From NCBI RefSeq assembly GCF_012971725.1, contig NZ_CP048833.1, forward strand, positions 5,580,001 to 5,644,000: DNA of 64,000 nt, read 5' to 3'. The number at the start of each line of letters is the position of its first letter. Positions within the stretch are counted from its first letter, which is position 1. Position numbers and translations under genes: made by a program. Origin of the DNA: Pseudomonas multiresinivorans (GTDB lineage: Bacteria > Pseudomonadota > Gammaproteobacteria > Pseudomonadales > Pseudomonadaceae). Below are positions 23,101 through 27,737 of this stretch, piece after piece. Under the pieces are notes generated by a model. The model saw nothing but the letters and a program-made list of their open reading frames with translations. It had not been told where the DNA came from and searched no databases.

Positions 23101-25298
23101 CCCGCTTCGTCGGTGGCATTGACGCTGACTTCGCCGGTGGGTTGGTTCTCCGGCGAGGTGATGCTGAAGTTGCCATCCTCACCCACAACCACAGAATCGG
23201 TGCTGCCATCGGGATAGGTGACCGTCACGGTGCTACCCGGCTCGGCACTACCGCCAACGGTAATGCTGCCGTCGTCGTTGGTGACGATCGGGTCGAGTAC
23301 CGGCGCTTCCGGCGCGGTGCTGTCCGTGTAGCTGAAGCTGGTCGCCCCCCCGGTATTGCCAGCCGCGTCGGTCGCGGTGGCGCTGACCTCACCGCTGGTC
23401 TGCGGGACTTGGGTGGTGATGTCATAGCTGCCATCGCTGCCAGCGGTGGCAGTGCCGGTGGAGCCGTCCGGGAAGGTGACGGTGACGGTCGAGCCCGGTT
23501 CGGCGCTGCCGGTCACGGTCAGGCCGCCGTCGGTATTCGCCGTGACGGTGACGCTCGGTGCATCCGGCGCGGTGGTGTCGGTGAAGTTTTCGCTGGACGA
23601 TGGACCGGTATTGCCGGCTTCGTCAGTGGCGTTGACGCTGATCTCACCGCTGGGCTGATTCTCCGGCGAAGTGAGGCTGAAGCTGCCGTCTTCGCCCACC
23701 ACCACGGAGCCGGTGGAGCCATCCGGATAGGTCACTGTAACGGTGCTGCCCGCCTCGGCGGTACCGCCGACGGTGACGCTGCCATCTTCGTTGGTAATGA
23801 TCGGGCCCAGCATGGGAGCGTCGGGCGCGGTGCTGTCGGCGAAATTATCAGTGGCGGCCGGGCCGGTGTTGCCGTCCAGGTCGGTAGCCGTTGCGCTGAC
23901 TTCACCATTGGGCTGCGGACCAGCGGAGGTCACCGAGAAGGCGCCGCTCGCATCGGCGACCGTGGTACCAGTGGATCCGTCCGGGAAAGTCACGGTGACG
24001 GTGCAGCCCGGTTCGGCGCTACCGCAGACGGTGACAGAGCCACCAAAGAGGGTAACCAGCGGATCGAGCAGCGGCGCATCCGGCGGGGTGCTGTCGACGT
24101 AGGCCAGATTGCCGGGCTCACCGGTGTTGCCATAGACGTCGGTGGCGCTGGCGCTGACATTGCCACTGGCCTGGGGCACATGGGTGGTGATGCTGTACTG
24201 GCCATTGCTGTCAGCCATGACGTTACCCACCGAGCCATCCGGGAAGGTAACGGTGACGATGCTGCCGGCTTCGGCGCTGCCACTGATGGTGAGGCCGCCA
24301 TCGGCGTTTTCAGTGACGCTGATGCTCGGCGCTGCCGGCGGCGTGGTGTCGACGTAGGGCAGTTGGGTCCCAGGGCTGGTATTGCCGGCATTGTCGGTGG
24401 CGCTGGCCGTCAGGTCGCCCGAAGGTTGGTCGGGCGGCGACGTGATGCTATAGCCGCCGTCCTCGCCGACGACGATGCTGCCGGTACTGCCATCGGGATA
24501 GGTGACGGTGACCGTGCTACCCGGTTCCGCACTACCACTGACGGTCACGCTGCCGTCGGCGTTGGTGGTCACCTCGATGCTGGGTGCATTCGGTGCAGTG
24601 GTATCGGTGTAGTCGACATGGGCGTTGCTGCTGTTGCCCTTGCCATCCTCGACGTGAACATCCACGCCACCGCTGCTCTGCGGCGTGGACGTGGACGCCT
24701 GGTAGTGACCGTTGGCATCCGCCACCACGGTCGTGCTGGAGCCATCCGGGAAGGTCACGGTCACACTGGCGCCAGGGCTGGTCGTGCCGCTGACGATCAG
24801 CCCGCCCGCTTCACCAGCCTGCAGATCGGCGGTGGGAGCCTTGAGCCCGCTGCCGCCGTGATGCCCGCCACCACCGCCGCCACTGTTGGAAGCGGCAACG
24901 CCACCGGCAACCAGCGCCAGGCCACCCAGTACCCAGGGCAGCGCGCCCTGATCGCCGCTCTCCGCCACCAGCAGCGACTCGACCGAGTCGACATCGCTGT
25001 AACCGGCAAAGACGGAACCTGAATCGTTGACGTCGGCAACCCAGTAATGGCCGTCGCCGCTGTCGAGTACCAGATCGCTGTTCGGGTCGCCGGGCGCCCC
25101 GAAGAACCCGTGGATGACGATAGTCTCGCCGTCCAGGGTCTTGATCACCAGCGCATTGCCCTCGCGGACCATGCTGACTACCTGCTCCTTGCTCAGGGCC
25201 AGCTTCACCACCGAGGGTGCGCGAAGGGTCAGGTCAGCCTGGTTGATCTGGGTGGCCGCGTGGGTCGCCTTGTCAATTACAACGATTGTTTTAGCCAT
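8163..25298 (-). CDS. Giant type I-secreted Ig-repeat adhesin (BapA-like)
   Basis: This 5711-residue surface protein is presumably a biofilm or attachment adhesin. Residues 1-152 form a BapA-type prefix (VVVIDKAT-like start, then PWVLGGLALVAGG and a Gly/His linker at 139-150). Residues 153-4502 are 51 Ig-like repeats of about 85 residues. Residues 4503-4820 are three larger Ig-like domains with DFITNDNTL. Residues 4821-4952 form a further beta domain. Residues 4963-5505 carry seven FG-GAP motifs with DxNGDG calcium loops. RTX nonapeptides lie at 5538, 5567 and 5586, before the C-terminal secretion region ending LLIQHGINVV. There is no Sec signal, as expected for T1SS. The next three genes encode the exporter, in the same order as PA1874-PA1877. 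There is no obvious LapG-type Ala-Ala cleavage motif in the prefix. GAGG precedes the ATG. Confidence 0.95.
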   Translation of the reverse strand: MAKTIVVIDKATHAATQINQADLTLRAPSVVKLALSKEQVVSMVREGNALVIKTLDGETIVIHGFFGAPGDPNSDLVLDSGDGHYWVADVNDSGSVFAGYSDVDSVESLLVAESGDQGALPWVLGGLALVAGGVAASNSGGGGGGHHGGSGLKAPTADLQAGEAGGLIVSGTTSPGASVTVTFPDGSSTTVVADANGHYQASTSTPQSSGGVDVHVEDGKGNSSNAHVDYTDTTAPNAPSIEVTTNADGSVTVSGSAEPGSTVTVTYPDGSTGSIVVGEDGGYSITSPPDQPSGDLTASATDNAGNTSPGTQLPYVDTTPPAAPSISVTENADGGLTISGSAEAGSIVTVTFPDGSVGNVMADSNGQYSITTHVPQASGNVSASATDVYGNTGEPGNLAYVDSTPPDAPLLDPLVTLFGGSVTVCGSAEPGCTVTVTFPDGSTGTTVADASGAFSVTSAGPQPNGEVSATATDLDGNTGPAATDNFADSTAPDAPMLGPIITNEDGSVTVGGTAEAGSTVTVTYPDGSTGSVVVGEDGSFSLTSPENQPSGEISVNATDEAGNTGPSSSENFTDTTAPDAPSVTVTANTDGGLTVTGSAEPGSTVTVTFPDGSTGTATAGSDGSYDITTQVPQTSGEVSATATDAAGNTGGATSFSYTDSTAPEAPVLDPIVTNDDGSITVGGSAEPGSTVTVTYPDGSTDSVVVGEDGNFSITSPENQPTGEVSVNATDEAGNTGASVTENYTDTTAPEAPSVTVTANADGGLTVTGSAEPGTTVTVTYPDGTIGTATAGSDGSYSVTTNVPQTSGDVSASATDTAGNTGDSTTQVYTDSTAPEAPVLDPIVTNDDGSITIGGSAEPGSTVTVTYPDGSTGSVVVGEDGNFSITSPENQPTGEISVNATDEAGNTGASVTESYSDTTAPDAPSVTVTANADGGLTVTGSAEPGTTVTVTFPDGSTGSATAGGDGSYDITTHVPQTSGDVTTTATDAAGNTGDSTTQSYTDSTAPEAPVLGPIVTNDDGSVTIGGSAEPGSTVTVTYPDGSTNSVVVGEDGSFTMTSPENQPTGEISVNATDEAGNTGPSASESFTDTTAPEAPSVNVTANADGGLTVTGMAEAGSTVTVIYPDGSTGTATAGSDGSYSVTTHVPQTNGEVSASAIDAAGNTGDATTQSYTDSTAPEAPVLGPIVTNDDGSITIGGSAEPGSTVTVTYPDGSTDSVVVGEDGNFSITSPENQPTGEISVNATDEAGNTGASVTENYVDTTAPEAPSVNVTANADGGLTVTGSAEPGTTVTVTFPDGSTGSATVGSDGSYEITTHVPQTSGEVSASATDAAGNTGDSTTQGYIDSTAPQAPALDPIVTNGDGSVTVGGSAEPGSTVTVTYPDGTTGSVVAGEDGSFSITSPANQPSGDVSAKATDEAGNTGPAATGEFADTTAPDAPGVTVSANADGGLTVSGSAEAGSTVTVTFPDGTTATVTAGDNGEYSVTTHVPQTSGDVSASATDAAGNTGDATTQSYTDSTAPEAPVLDPIVTNDDGSITVGGSAEPGSTVTVTYPDGSTGSVVVGEDGSWSITSPEDQPTGEVSVNATDEAGNTGASVTENYADTTAPDAPSVNVTANADGGLTVTGSAEAGSTVTVTFPDGSTGTVTAASDGSYSITSNVPQTSGDVSASATDAAGNTGDSTTLSYADSTAPQAPVLDPIVTNDDGSVTVGGSAEPGSTVTVTYPDGSTGSVVVGDDGSFSMTSPENQPTGEISVNATDEAGNTGPSASESYTDTTAPEAPSVSVTANADGGLTVTGNAELGTSVTVTYPDGSTGTATAGSDGSYSVTTNVPQTSGDVSASATDAAGNTGDATIQSYTDSTAPEAPVLDPIVTNEDGSITVGGSAEPGSTVTVTYPDGSTGSVVVGDDGSFTMTSPENQPTGEISVNATDEAGNAGASVTENYTDTTAPDAPSVTVTANADGGLTVSGTAEAGSTVTVTYPDGSTGTATAGSDGSYSVTTNVPQTSGDVSATATDAAGNTGDATTQSYADTTGPEAPVLDPVVTNEDGSITVGGSAEPGSTVTVTYPDGSTGSVVVGEDGSFSLTSPENQPTGEISVNATDEAGNTGASVTENYADTTAPDAPSVTVTANPDGGLTVAGSAEPGTTVTVTFPDGSTATATAGGDGSYEITTHVPQTSGEVSASASDAAGNTGDSSTVTYTDSTAPQAPALDPIVTNDDGSVTVGGSAEPGSTVTVTYPDGSTGSVVAGEDGSFSITSPGNQPSGDVSAKATDEAGNTGPSATGEFADTTAPGAPSVNVTANADGGLTVTGTAEAGSTVTVTFPDGTTGSATAGGDGSYSITTTVPQTTGDVSASATDAAGNTGDATTQGYIDGTAPEAPVLDPIVTNEDGSITVGGSAEPGSTVTVTYPDGSTGSVVVGEDGSWSITSPEDQPTGEVSVNATDEAGNTGASVTENYADTTAPDAPSVNVTANADGGLTVSGTAEAGSTVTVTFPDGSTGAATAGSDGSYSVTTTVPQTTGDVSASATDAAGNTGDATIQSYTDSTAPEAPVLDPIVTNEDGSITVGGSAEPGSTVTVTYPDGSTGSVVVGEDGSWSITSPEDQPTGEVSVNATDEAGNTGASVTESYTDTTAPDAPSVTVTANADGGLTVTGTAEAGSTVTVTFPDGSTGTATAGSDGSYSVTTTVPQTTGDVSATATDAAGNIGDAATQAYTDSTAPQAPILDPIVTNEDGSITIGGSAEPGSTVTVTYPDGSTGSVVVGEDGSFSVTSPENQPTGEISVNATDEAGNTGASVAENYTDTTAPDAPSVTVTANADGGLTVAGSAEPGTTVTVTFPDGSTGTATAGSDGSYSVTTTVPQTTGDVSASATDAAGNIGDATTQAYTDSTAPQAPILDPIVTNEDGSITIGGSAEPGSTVTVTYPDGSTGSVVAGEDGSFTLTSPDNQPTGEISVNATDEAGNTGASVTENYTDTTAPDAPSVNVTANADGGLTVSGTAEAGSTVTVTFPDGSTGAATAGSDGSYSVTTTVPQTTGEVSATATDAAGNTGDATAQSYTDSTAPLAPVLDPLVTNEDGSVTIGGSAEPGSTVTVTYPDGTTGSVVAGEDGSFTLTSPAGQPSGDVTAKATDEAGNTGPSVTGEFADTTAPDAPSVTVTANADGGLTVAGTAEAGSTVTVTFPDGSTATATAGGDGSYSITTHVPQTSGEVSATATDTAGNTGDATTQTYTDSTAPQAPVLDPVVTNEDGSITVGGSAEPGSTVNVTYPDGSSGSVVAGEDGSWSITSPDNQPSGEISVNATDEAGNTGASATESYTDTTAPDAPSVNVVANADGGLTVSGSAEAGSTVTVTFPDGSTDTVTAGSDGSYSITTNVPQTSGDVSASASDSAGNVGDSTTVGYTDTAAPQSPSVTVSANDDGGLTVSGSAEAGSTVTVTFPDGSTASVTAGSDGSYEITTHVPQTSGEVSASATDAAGNAGAPTVENYTDTQGPQAPSVNVTANADGGLTVAGSAEPGSSVTVTFPDGSTATTTASNDGSYSVTTTTPQTTGEVSANATDAAGNTGAAATVDYTDSGAPLAPSVNVSANADGGLTVTGTAEAGSTVTVTFPDGSTGTATAGTDGSYSFTTHVPQTSGDVSASATDAAGNAGASTVESYTDNTAPLAPELDPLVTNGDGSVTLTGSAEAGSTVTVTFPDGTTGSVVAGSDGTFSITSPAGQPNGDVTAKATDEAGNTGPSATGEFADTTAPDAPSVNVSANADGGLTVTGMAEAGSTVTVTFPDGSSTTTTAGSDGAYSVTTTVPQTTGEVSATATDSAGNTGDAATVNYADTGAPQSPSVNVSANADGGLTVTGTAEAGSTVTVTFPDGSTGTATAGSDGSYSVTTTVPQTSGEISVTATDAAGNIGDAATVDYTDTGAPLAPSVNVSANTDGGLTVAGTAEAGSTVTVTFPDGSSGTATAGADGSYSVTTHVPQTSGEVSAAATDAAGNTGDPATADYTDTAAPLAPSVNVVANADGGLTVTGTAEAGSTVTVTFPDGTTGAATAGSDGSYSVTTQVPQTTGEVSASATDAAGNAGASTVEPYTDNTAPLAPVLDPLVNNADGSVTVSGSAEAGSSVTVTYPDGTSGSVTAGSDGRFSVTSPVGQPSGEVSASASDAAGNAGPSASATFTDTTAPDAPSVNVTANADGGLTVTGTAEAGSTVTVTFPDGTSGTAVAGTDGSYSVTTHVPQTTGEVSAQATDAAGNDGSATTATYTDTSLPLAPVLDPLVNNADGSVTVSGSAEAGSSVTVTYPDGTTGLVTAGTDGRFSVTSPVGQPSGEVSASATDLAGNAGPAATADFTDTTAPGAPSVNITVNADGGLTVTGMAEAGSTVTVTFPGGTTGTAIAGSDGGYSVTTHVPQSTGEVSAAATDAAGNTGASASADYADSTAPLAPSVLVNANADGTLVVSGNAEAGSQVTVTFPDGTQQTVTASAAGTYSVTSAGAQSSGEVSAVATDTASNSSESGSAHYALATVSGISEDNGLNSGDFITNDNTLVVSATVDGQLNAGDKVQISVDGGQTWHDAVDQGNGTYVFDNSGTVMGDGDYVFMARVIGSEGNVSLADSQAVQIDTQGPSASLTVTFDGISDDNGYLGNDFVTNDNTLLFRGHLSQSLAADEGVEISLDGGHTWQRVEVNGTDWTFDNTGKALGDAEYDVQVRVVDDAGNVGNSAGHTVVIDTDGPSADKTITLDAISDDNGAQGNDFITNDNTLVFSGKLGVALGAGEGVEISLDGGHTWQRAEVSGTDWRFDNTGKVIADGSYTVVVRVVDDAGNIGQSAQHDLSIDTQAPTFTSFVLDLDTASDNGSSTTDNKTSVMTPSFTGTVAGLSAADAAAAAAGKITVMLFDDKNGDGVYGPGDVIYAQDLTLTMNGTGGTFTVTLPSMFDGSYNMKAVLVDEAGNHSQVGLLDNSADARLVIDVAGTPSVGASNQAADGLGLSMSSIGDFNGDGYEDFVVSAPHDIYGSTAAYQSDIYVLYGSANGLPSLKNIDNLTPDQGFRIKQTGVTGTGADVGIQGQLVTNLGDINGDGYDDFAITGTLNDRAYVIFGREGNTLSTLDLLSLENGATANGFVIKNNNTGGWPANSISGGDINGDGYADLIIGSADGNGGNGMYVVLYGHAGSAGSSAWSNLLLRNYASDADPGGLYYATGATSSTLGSRVENQTNVRTTYAPDADSDLGSVIKVIGDVNGDGYADYIVTAPRGNGLNGSTIANSGTAYLIWGSANGLGNSYNLANLTPDQGVRLVGSEAGEWLGGATYDQGGASQSAGQWYAEFSSIQNIGDINGDGIEDFAIGSPGWGDSTADTTAPGRVYVIYGKESGVAWGDIKLGNLNGTDGFIISSGSNGTAIGGSKTTADGMLGYAVSSGGDVNGDGIDDFLIGMPGYDNGVTNRGAVYLVYGRADGSFDANTDLDALVAAGLAVKYTGVNANDYAGTGLAMGDWNGDGIADYGYGVWQSDTGATNAGGYNIYSGSIALLTHSYTVGDDEIWAGTTSPGASAINNGVDIISGGQGNDIIHGIGTDTTGTTDTSVQHDVAMGGAGNDTIGLVGTTFTRVDGGLGIDTLKFEASGLQLDLTSYGTRVKGFEIFDLGSSQEGSGNNTLSLRLADVLKQVDTTSAEVPNLMIKGDGSSTVDLAETVGSGGWAVSGSKTVNGVDYDIWHNASMGGNTNADLLIQHGINVV
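8784..10412 (-). repeat. Seven FG-GAP repeats (predicted beta-propeller) in the adhesin
   Basis: Adhesin residues 4963-5505 contain seven DxNGDGxxD calcium-type loops starting at residues 4975, 5054, 5120, 5217, 5312, 5398 and 5470, with spacings of 66-97 residues. Each is followed by a hydrophobic strand such as DFAIGSPGW or DFLIGMPGY and a YVLYG/YVIYG-type strand. Seven blades is the count of integrin alpha-subunit propellers. The fold is inferred from the motifs, not modelled. Confidence 0.85.
10839..11786 (-). repeat. Three tandem ~107-residue Ig-like domains in the adhesin
   Basis: Adhesin residues 4505-4820 repeat an I-S-D/E-D-N-G...DF(I/V)TNDNTL...DGGxTW...FDN(T/S)G pattern three times, with ISEDNG/ISDDNG at 4509, 4617 and 4724. 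They are longer and more divergent than the 85-residue repeats and link the stalk to the propeller. Confidence 0.85.
11793..24842 (-). repeat. 51 tandem Ig-like repeats of the adhesin (13 kb)
   Basis: I counted 51 units in the translation, residues 153-4502. Type A units (86 residues, APVLDPIVTN...SITSPENQP) and type B units (85 residues, APSVTVTANADGG...VPQTSG) alternate strictly from unit 5 to unit 38, giving a 171-residue (513-bp) dimer repeated 17 times. Units 39-51 break this rule, with runs of B. Unit boundaries computed this way agree with the nucleotide positions of the S/T-TAP codons (for example unit 15 at 21269 and unit 25 at 18704). Confidence 0.95.
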
Positions 25299-25790
25299 GA
25301 TGGGCCTCGGAACTCGGCAGTCATGGGAACGAAGGCGGCAGAACCGTCGTCATTCCCGATCACAAGGGCGGTCGCAAACCAACAGGCTTGCGACCTTCTA
25401 CAACCACGGGGCTCGATGACTCGTCTCTGCGACAGGCAAGCGGGGGCCGGCTGATCGGGGGGAGGCAGTGGAACTATTGGAATTGAGTGTCGAAAGGCCG
25501 GTGGAGCTTTCCGCTGGTCCGTGCTCATAAGCAGGCACGTCACGAAGACTCCCGTGGATACTGTCAGAAGTATCCGTAGGGCCATTTCCCACTGACATCA
25601 GATGATTCCTAATCCCGCGCCCACTGAGCCAGTGCGCCGACGAGACGCCCCGACGTGTCTGGCTCGCCTGTTACGCACAGCGGGTAGGAATGGGATGAGG
25701 TGTGAACCGAGACTTTCGGGATCGTAAAGAGGGCATAACGCCTTCACCGCGACCAGTGCCATGACTGGCTAGTGGGCACATCCGGGCCCC
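25299..25790. other. Long upstream region of the adhesin gene
   Basis: About 490 bases with no supported gene lie between the gloA terminator and the adhesin start. This is the likely site of adhesin transcriptional control. I see no match to a FleQ box or a clear sigma-54 element that I would defend. Confidence 0.5.
25556..25575. promoter_or_regulatory. Inverted repeat in the adhesin upstream region
   Basis: GGATAC-N8-GTATCC is a perfect 6+6 inverted repeat about 260 bases before the adhesin start. It could be a regulator site or a small hairpin in the leader. There is no evidence for a specific factor. Confidence 0.3.
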
Positions 25791-25824
25791 AAAAAAGAAA
25801 AAACCCCGCAGCCAGGCGGGGTTC
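25791..25824 (-). terminator. Terminator of gloA
   Basis: An 8-bp stem (AACCCCGC / GCGGGGTT) is followed on the minus strand by a long TTTTTTCTTTTTT tract, just past the gloA stop. Confidence 0.9.
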
Positions 25825-25839
25825 CTTCAGAGCGGCAAG

Positions 25840-26232
25840 TCAGTCCTTGCGCTGGGGGCTCAGCAGCTCGATCTTGTAGCCGTCCGGGTCTTCGACGAAG
25901 GCCAGGATGCTGGTGCCGTGCTTCATCGGGCCCGGCTCGCGGGTGATCTTGCCACCGCGGGAGCGGATGTCTTCGCAGGCCTTGTAGACGTCGGCCACTT
26001 CCAGAGCGATGTGGCCGTAACCGGTGCCCAGCTCGTACTTGTCCACGCCCCAGTTGTAGGTCAGCTCGATGACGCTGTTCTCGTCCTCACTGCCGTAGCC
26101 GACGAAGGCCAGGGTGAATTGGCCGTCCGGGTAATCCTTGCGGCGCAGCAGGGTCATGCCCAGGACTTCGGTGTAGAAGGCGATGGATTTGTCCATGTCG
26201 CCGACGCGCAGCATGGTGTGCAGCAGTCTCAT
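25840..26232 (-). CDS. gloA: Lactoylglutathione lyase (glyoxalase I)
   Basis: This enzyme converts the hemithioacetal of methylglyoxal and glutathione to S-lactoylglutathione. The 130-residue protein starts MRLLHTMLRVGD. It keeps all four metal ligands of the E. coli-type, nickel-activated class: His5, Glu56 (in VIELTYNW), His74 (YGHIAL) and Glu122 (YKIELL). It lacks the long insertions of the zinc-type enzymes. The open frame extends to 26343, but the extra residues are repeat sequence and terminator; the family start is the ATG at 26232. It lies downstream of argG, separated by a terminator and a REP pair. Confidence 0.97.
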   Translation of the reverse strand: MRLLHTMLRVGDMDKSIAFYTEVLGMTLLRRKDYPDGQFTLAFVGYGSEDENSVIELTYNWGVDKYELGTGYGHIALEVADVYKACEDIRSRGGKITREPGPMKHGTSILAFVEDPDGYKIELLSPQRKD

Positions 26233-26269
26233 CGGTTCTTTCCTCATCAGGTGCCCGGATAGCGGGCTT

Positions 26270-26299
26270 ATAAACACAAACCCCGGCTCGTGGCCGGGG
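26270..26299 (-). terminator. Terminator between argG and gloA
   Basis: A 7-bp perfect GC stem (CCCCGGC / GCCGGGG, loop of 5) is followed on the minus strand by TTTGTGTTT. Confidence 0.75.
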
Positions 26300-26311
26300 A
26301 TTGTTGTTTTC

Positions 26312-26378
26312 TGTAGGAGCGAGCTTGCTCGCGAATCGCGCAAAAAGCAAAAGCTACGCGAGCTGGCTCGCTCCTACA
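26312..26378. repeat. REP pair, TGTAGGAGCGAGC family
   Basis: Two inverted arms, TGTAGGAGCGAGCTTGCTCG and its complement GCGAGCTGGCTCGCTCCTAC, flank about 25 bases between argG and gloA. This is the common Pseudomonas REP doublet; other copies lie at 30686, 42102, 62405 and 63971. Confidence 0.85.
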
Positions 26379-26386
26379 TAGGTCGC

Positions 26387-27604
26387 TTAGAACAGCTTGC
26401 GGCCCTTGTTCGCGGCGATACGCATGCGCAGCGCGTTGAGCTTGATGAAGCCAGCAGCATCGGCCTGGTTGTAGGCGCCGCCGTCTTCCTCGAAGGTCGC
26501 GATGTTGGCATCGAACAGCGAGTCGTCGGACTTGCGGCCGACCACGATGACGTTGCCCTTGTACAGCTTCAGGCGCACGACGCCGTTCACGTGTTCCTGG
26601 GAGGCATCGATCATCTGCTGGAGCATCTCGCGCTCCGGGCTCCACCAGTAGCCGGTGTAGATCAGCTTGGCGTAGCGCGGCATCAGCTCGTCCTTCAGGT
26701 GAGCGACTTCGCGGTCCAGGGTGATCGACTCGATGGCACGGTGCGCCTTGAGCATGATGGTGCCGCCGGGGGTCTCGTAGCAGCCGCGGGACTTCATGCC
26801 GACGTAGCGGTTCTCGACGATGTCGAGACGGCCGATGCCGTTGGCGCCGCCGATGCGGTTCAGCTCGGTGAGTACCTGCGCCGGGCTCATGTCCTTGCCG
26901 TCGATGGCAACGATGTCGCCCTTGCGATAGGTCAGCTCGATGTAGGTGGCGGTGTCGGGAGCCTTCTCCGGGGAGACGGTCCACTTCCACATGTCCTCTT
27001 CGTGCTCGGTCCAGGTGTCTTCCAGCACGCCGCCTTCATAGGAGATGTGCAGCAGGTTGGCATCCATGGAGTACGGCGATTTCTTCTTGCCGTGGCGCTC
27101 GATCGGGATGTTGTGGGTTTCGGCGTAGTCCATCAGCTTCTCGCGGGACAGCAGGTCCCACTCGCGCCAGGGAGCGATGACCTTGACGCCCGGCTTCAGC
27201 GCGTAGGCGCCCAGCTCGAAGCGAACCTGATCGTTGCCCTTGCCGGTGGCGCCATGGGAGATGGCGTCAGCGCCGGTGGCGTTGGCGATCTCGATCAGGC
27301 GCTTGGCGATCAGCGGACGAGCGATGGAAGTACCCAGCAGGTACTCGCCTTCGTAGACGGTGTTGGCACGGAACATCGGGAAGACGAAGTCGCGGACGAA
27401 CTCTTCTCGCAGGTCCTCGATGAAGATCTCTTTCACGCCCATCTGCTTGGCCTTGGCGCGGGCCGGCTCGACCTCCTCGCCCTGACCCAGGTCAGCGGTA
27501 AAGGTCACTACTTCGCAGTTATAGGTATCCTGCAGCCACTTCAGAATCACGGAGGTGTCCAGGCCACCGGAATACGCCAGGACTACCTTCTTCACGTCCG
27601 CCAT
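26387..27604 (-). CDS. argG: Argininosuccinate synthase
   Basis: This ATP-dependent enzyme joins citrulline and aspartate in arginine synthesis. The 405-residue protein has the N-type PP-loop AYSGGLDTS at about residues 9-17, TADLGQGEE, GATGKGNDQVRFE and the C-terminal tetramerisation helix ending KGRKLF. The open frame has an in-frame ATG nine codons upstream, but MADVKKVVLAYSGG is the family start. Another gene of the same pathway, argF, is about 8.4 kb away on the opposite strand. An ArgR-type tandem operator lies at 27667-27703. Confidence 0.98.
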   Translation of the reverse strand: MADVKKVVLAYSGGLDTSVILKWLQDTYNCEVVTFTADLGQGEEVEPARAKAKQMGVKEIFIEDLREEFVRDFVFPMFRANTVYEGEYLLGTSIARPLIAKRLIEIANATGADAISHGATGKGNDQVRFELGAYALKPGVKVIAPWREWDLLSREKLMDYAETHNIPIERHGKKKSPYSMDANLLHISYEGGVLEDTWTEHEEDMWKWTVSPEKAPDTATYIELTYRKGDIVAIDGKDMSPAQVLTELNRIGGANGIGRLDIVENRYVGMKSRGCYETPGGTIMLKAHRAIESITLDREVAHLKDELMPRYAKLIYTGYWWSPEREMLQQMIDASQEHVNGVVRLKLYKGNVIVVGRKSDDSLFDANIATFEEDGGAYNQADAAGFIKLNALRMRIAANKGRKLF

Positions 27605-27666
27605 GCCACTCAACTCCACGGGGGTTGTCACGAAAGGGACCGATTCTACTGCCCGCCCAGGATAAT

Positions 27667-27703
27667 TTACAGAGGGGCGACAGCTTTTGACGACAAAGCG
27701 ACA
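27667..27703 (-). promoter_or_regulatory. ArgR-type tandem operator upstream of argG
   Basis: On the minus strand the sequence fits TGTCGC-N8-AA-N5-TGTCGC-N8-AA, the direct-repeat arrangement reported for Pseudomonas ArgR, with one deviation (CA instead of the first AA). It ends 63 bases before the argG ATG, where the promoter should be. Arginine control of argG is inferred from this. Confidence 0.65.
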
Positions 27704-27737
27704 AATACTATCGTCGGTGCGACCCGCCGCCGCAGGT

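Noticed and set aside
11793..24842. CRISPR-like or satellite array suggested by the 513-bp periodicity
   Set aside because: The period is in frame and encodes Ig-like domains; there are no short direct repeats with unique spacers.
8028..25022. Three long plus-strand open frames (8028-11045, 11187-16487, 16638-25022) antisense to the adhesin
   Set aside because: They exist because the regular repeat codons avoid stops in the opposite frame. Their translation is low-complexity Ala/Gly/Arg/Val-rich with no start context or family similarity.
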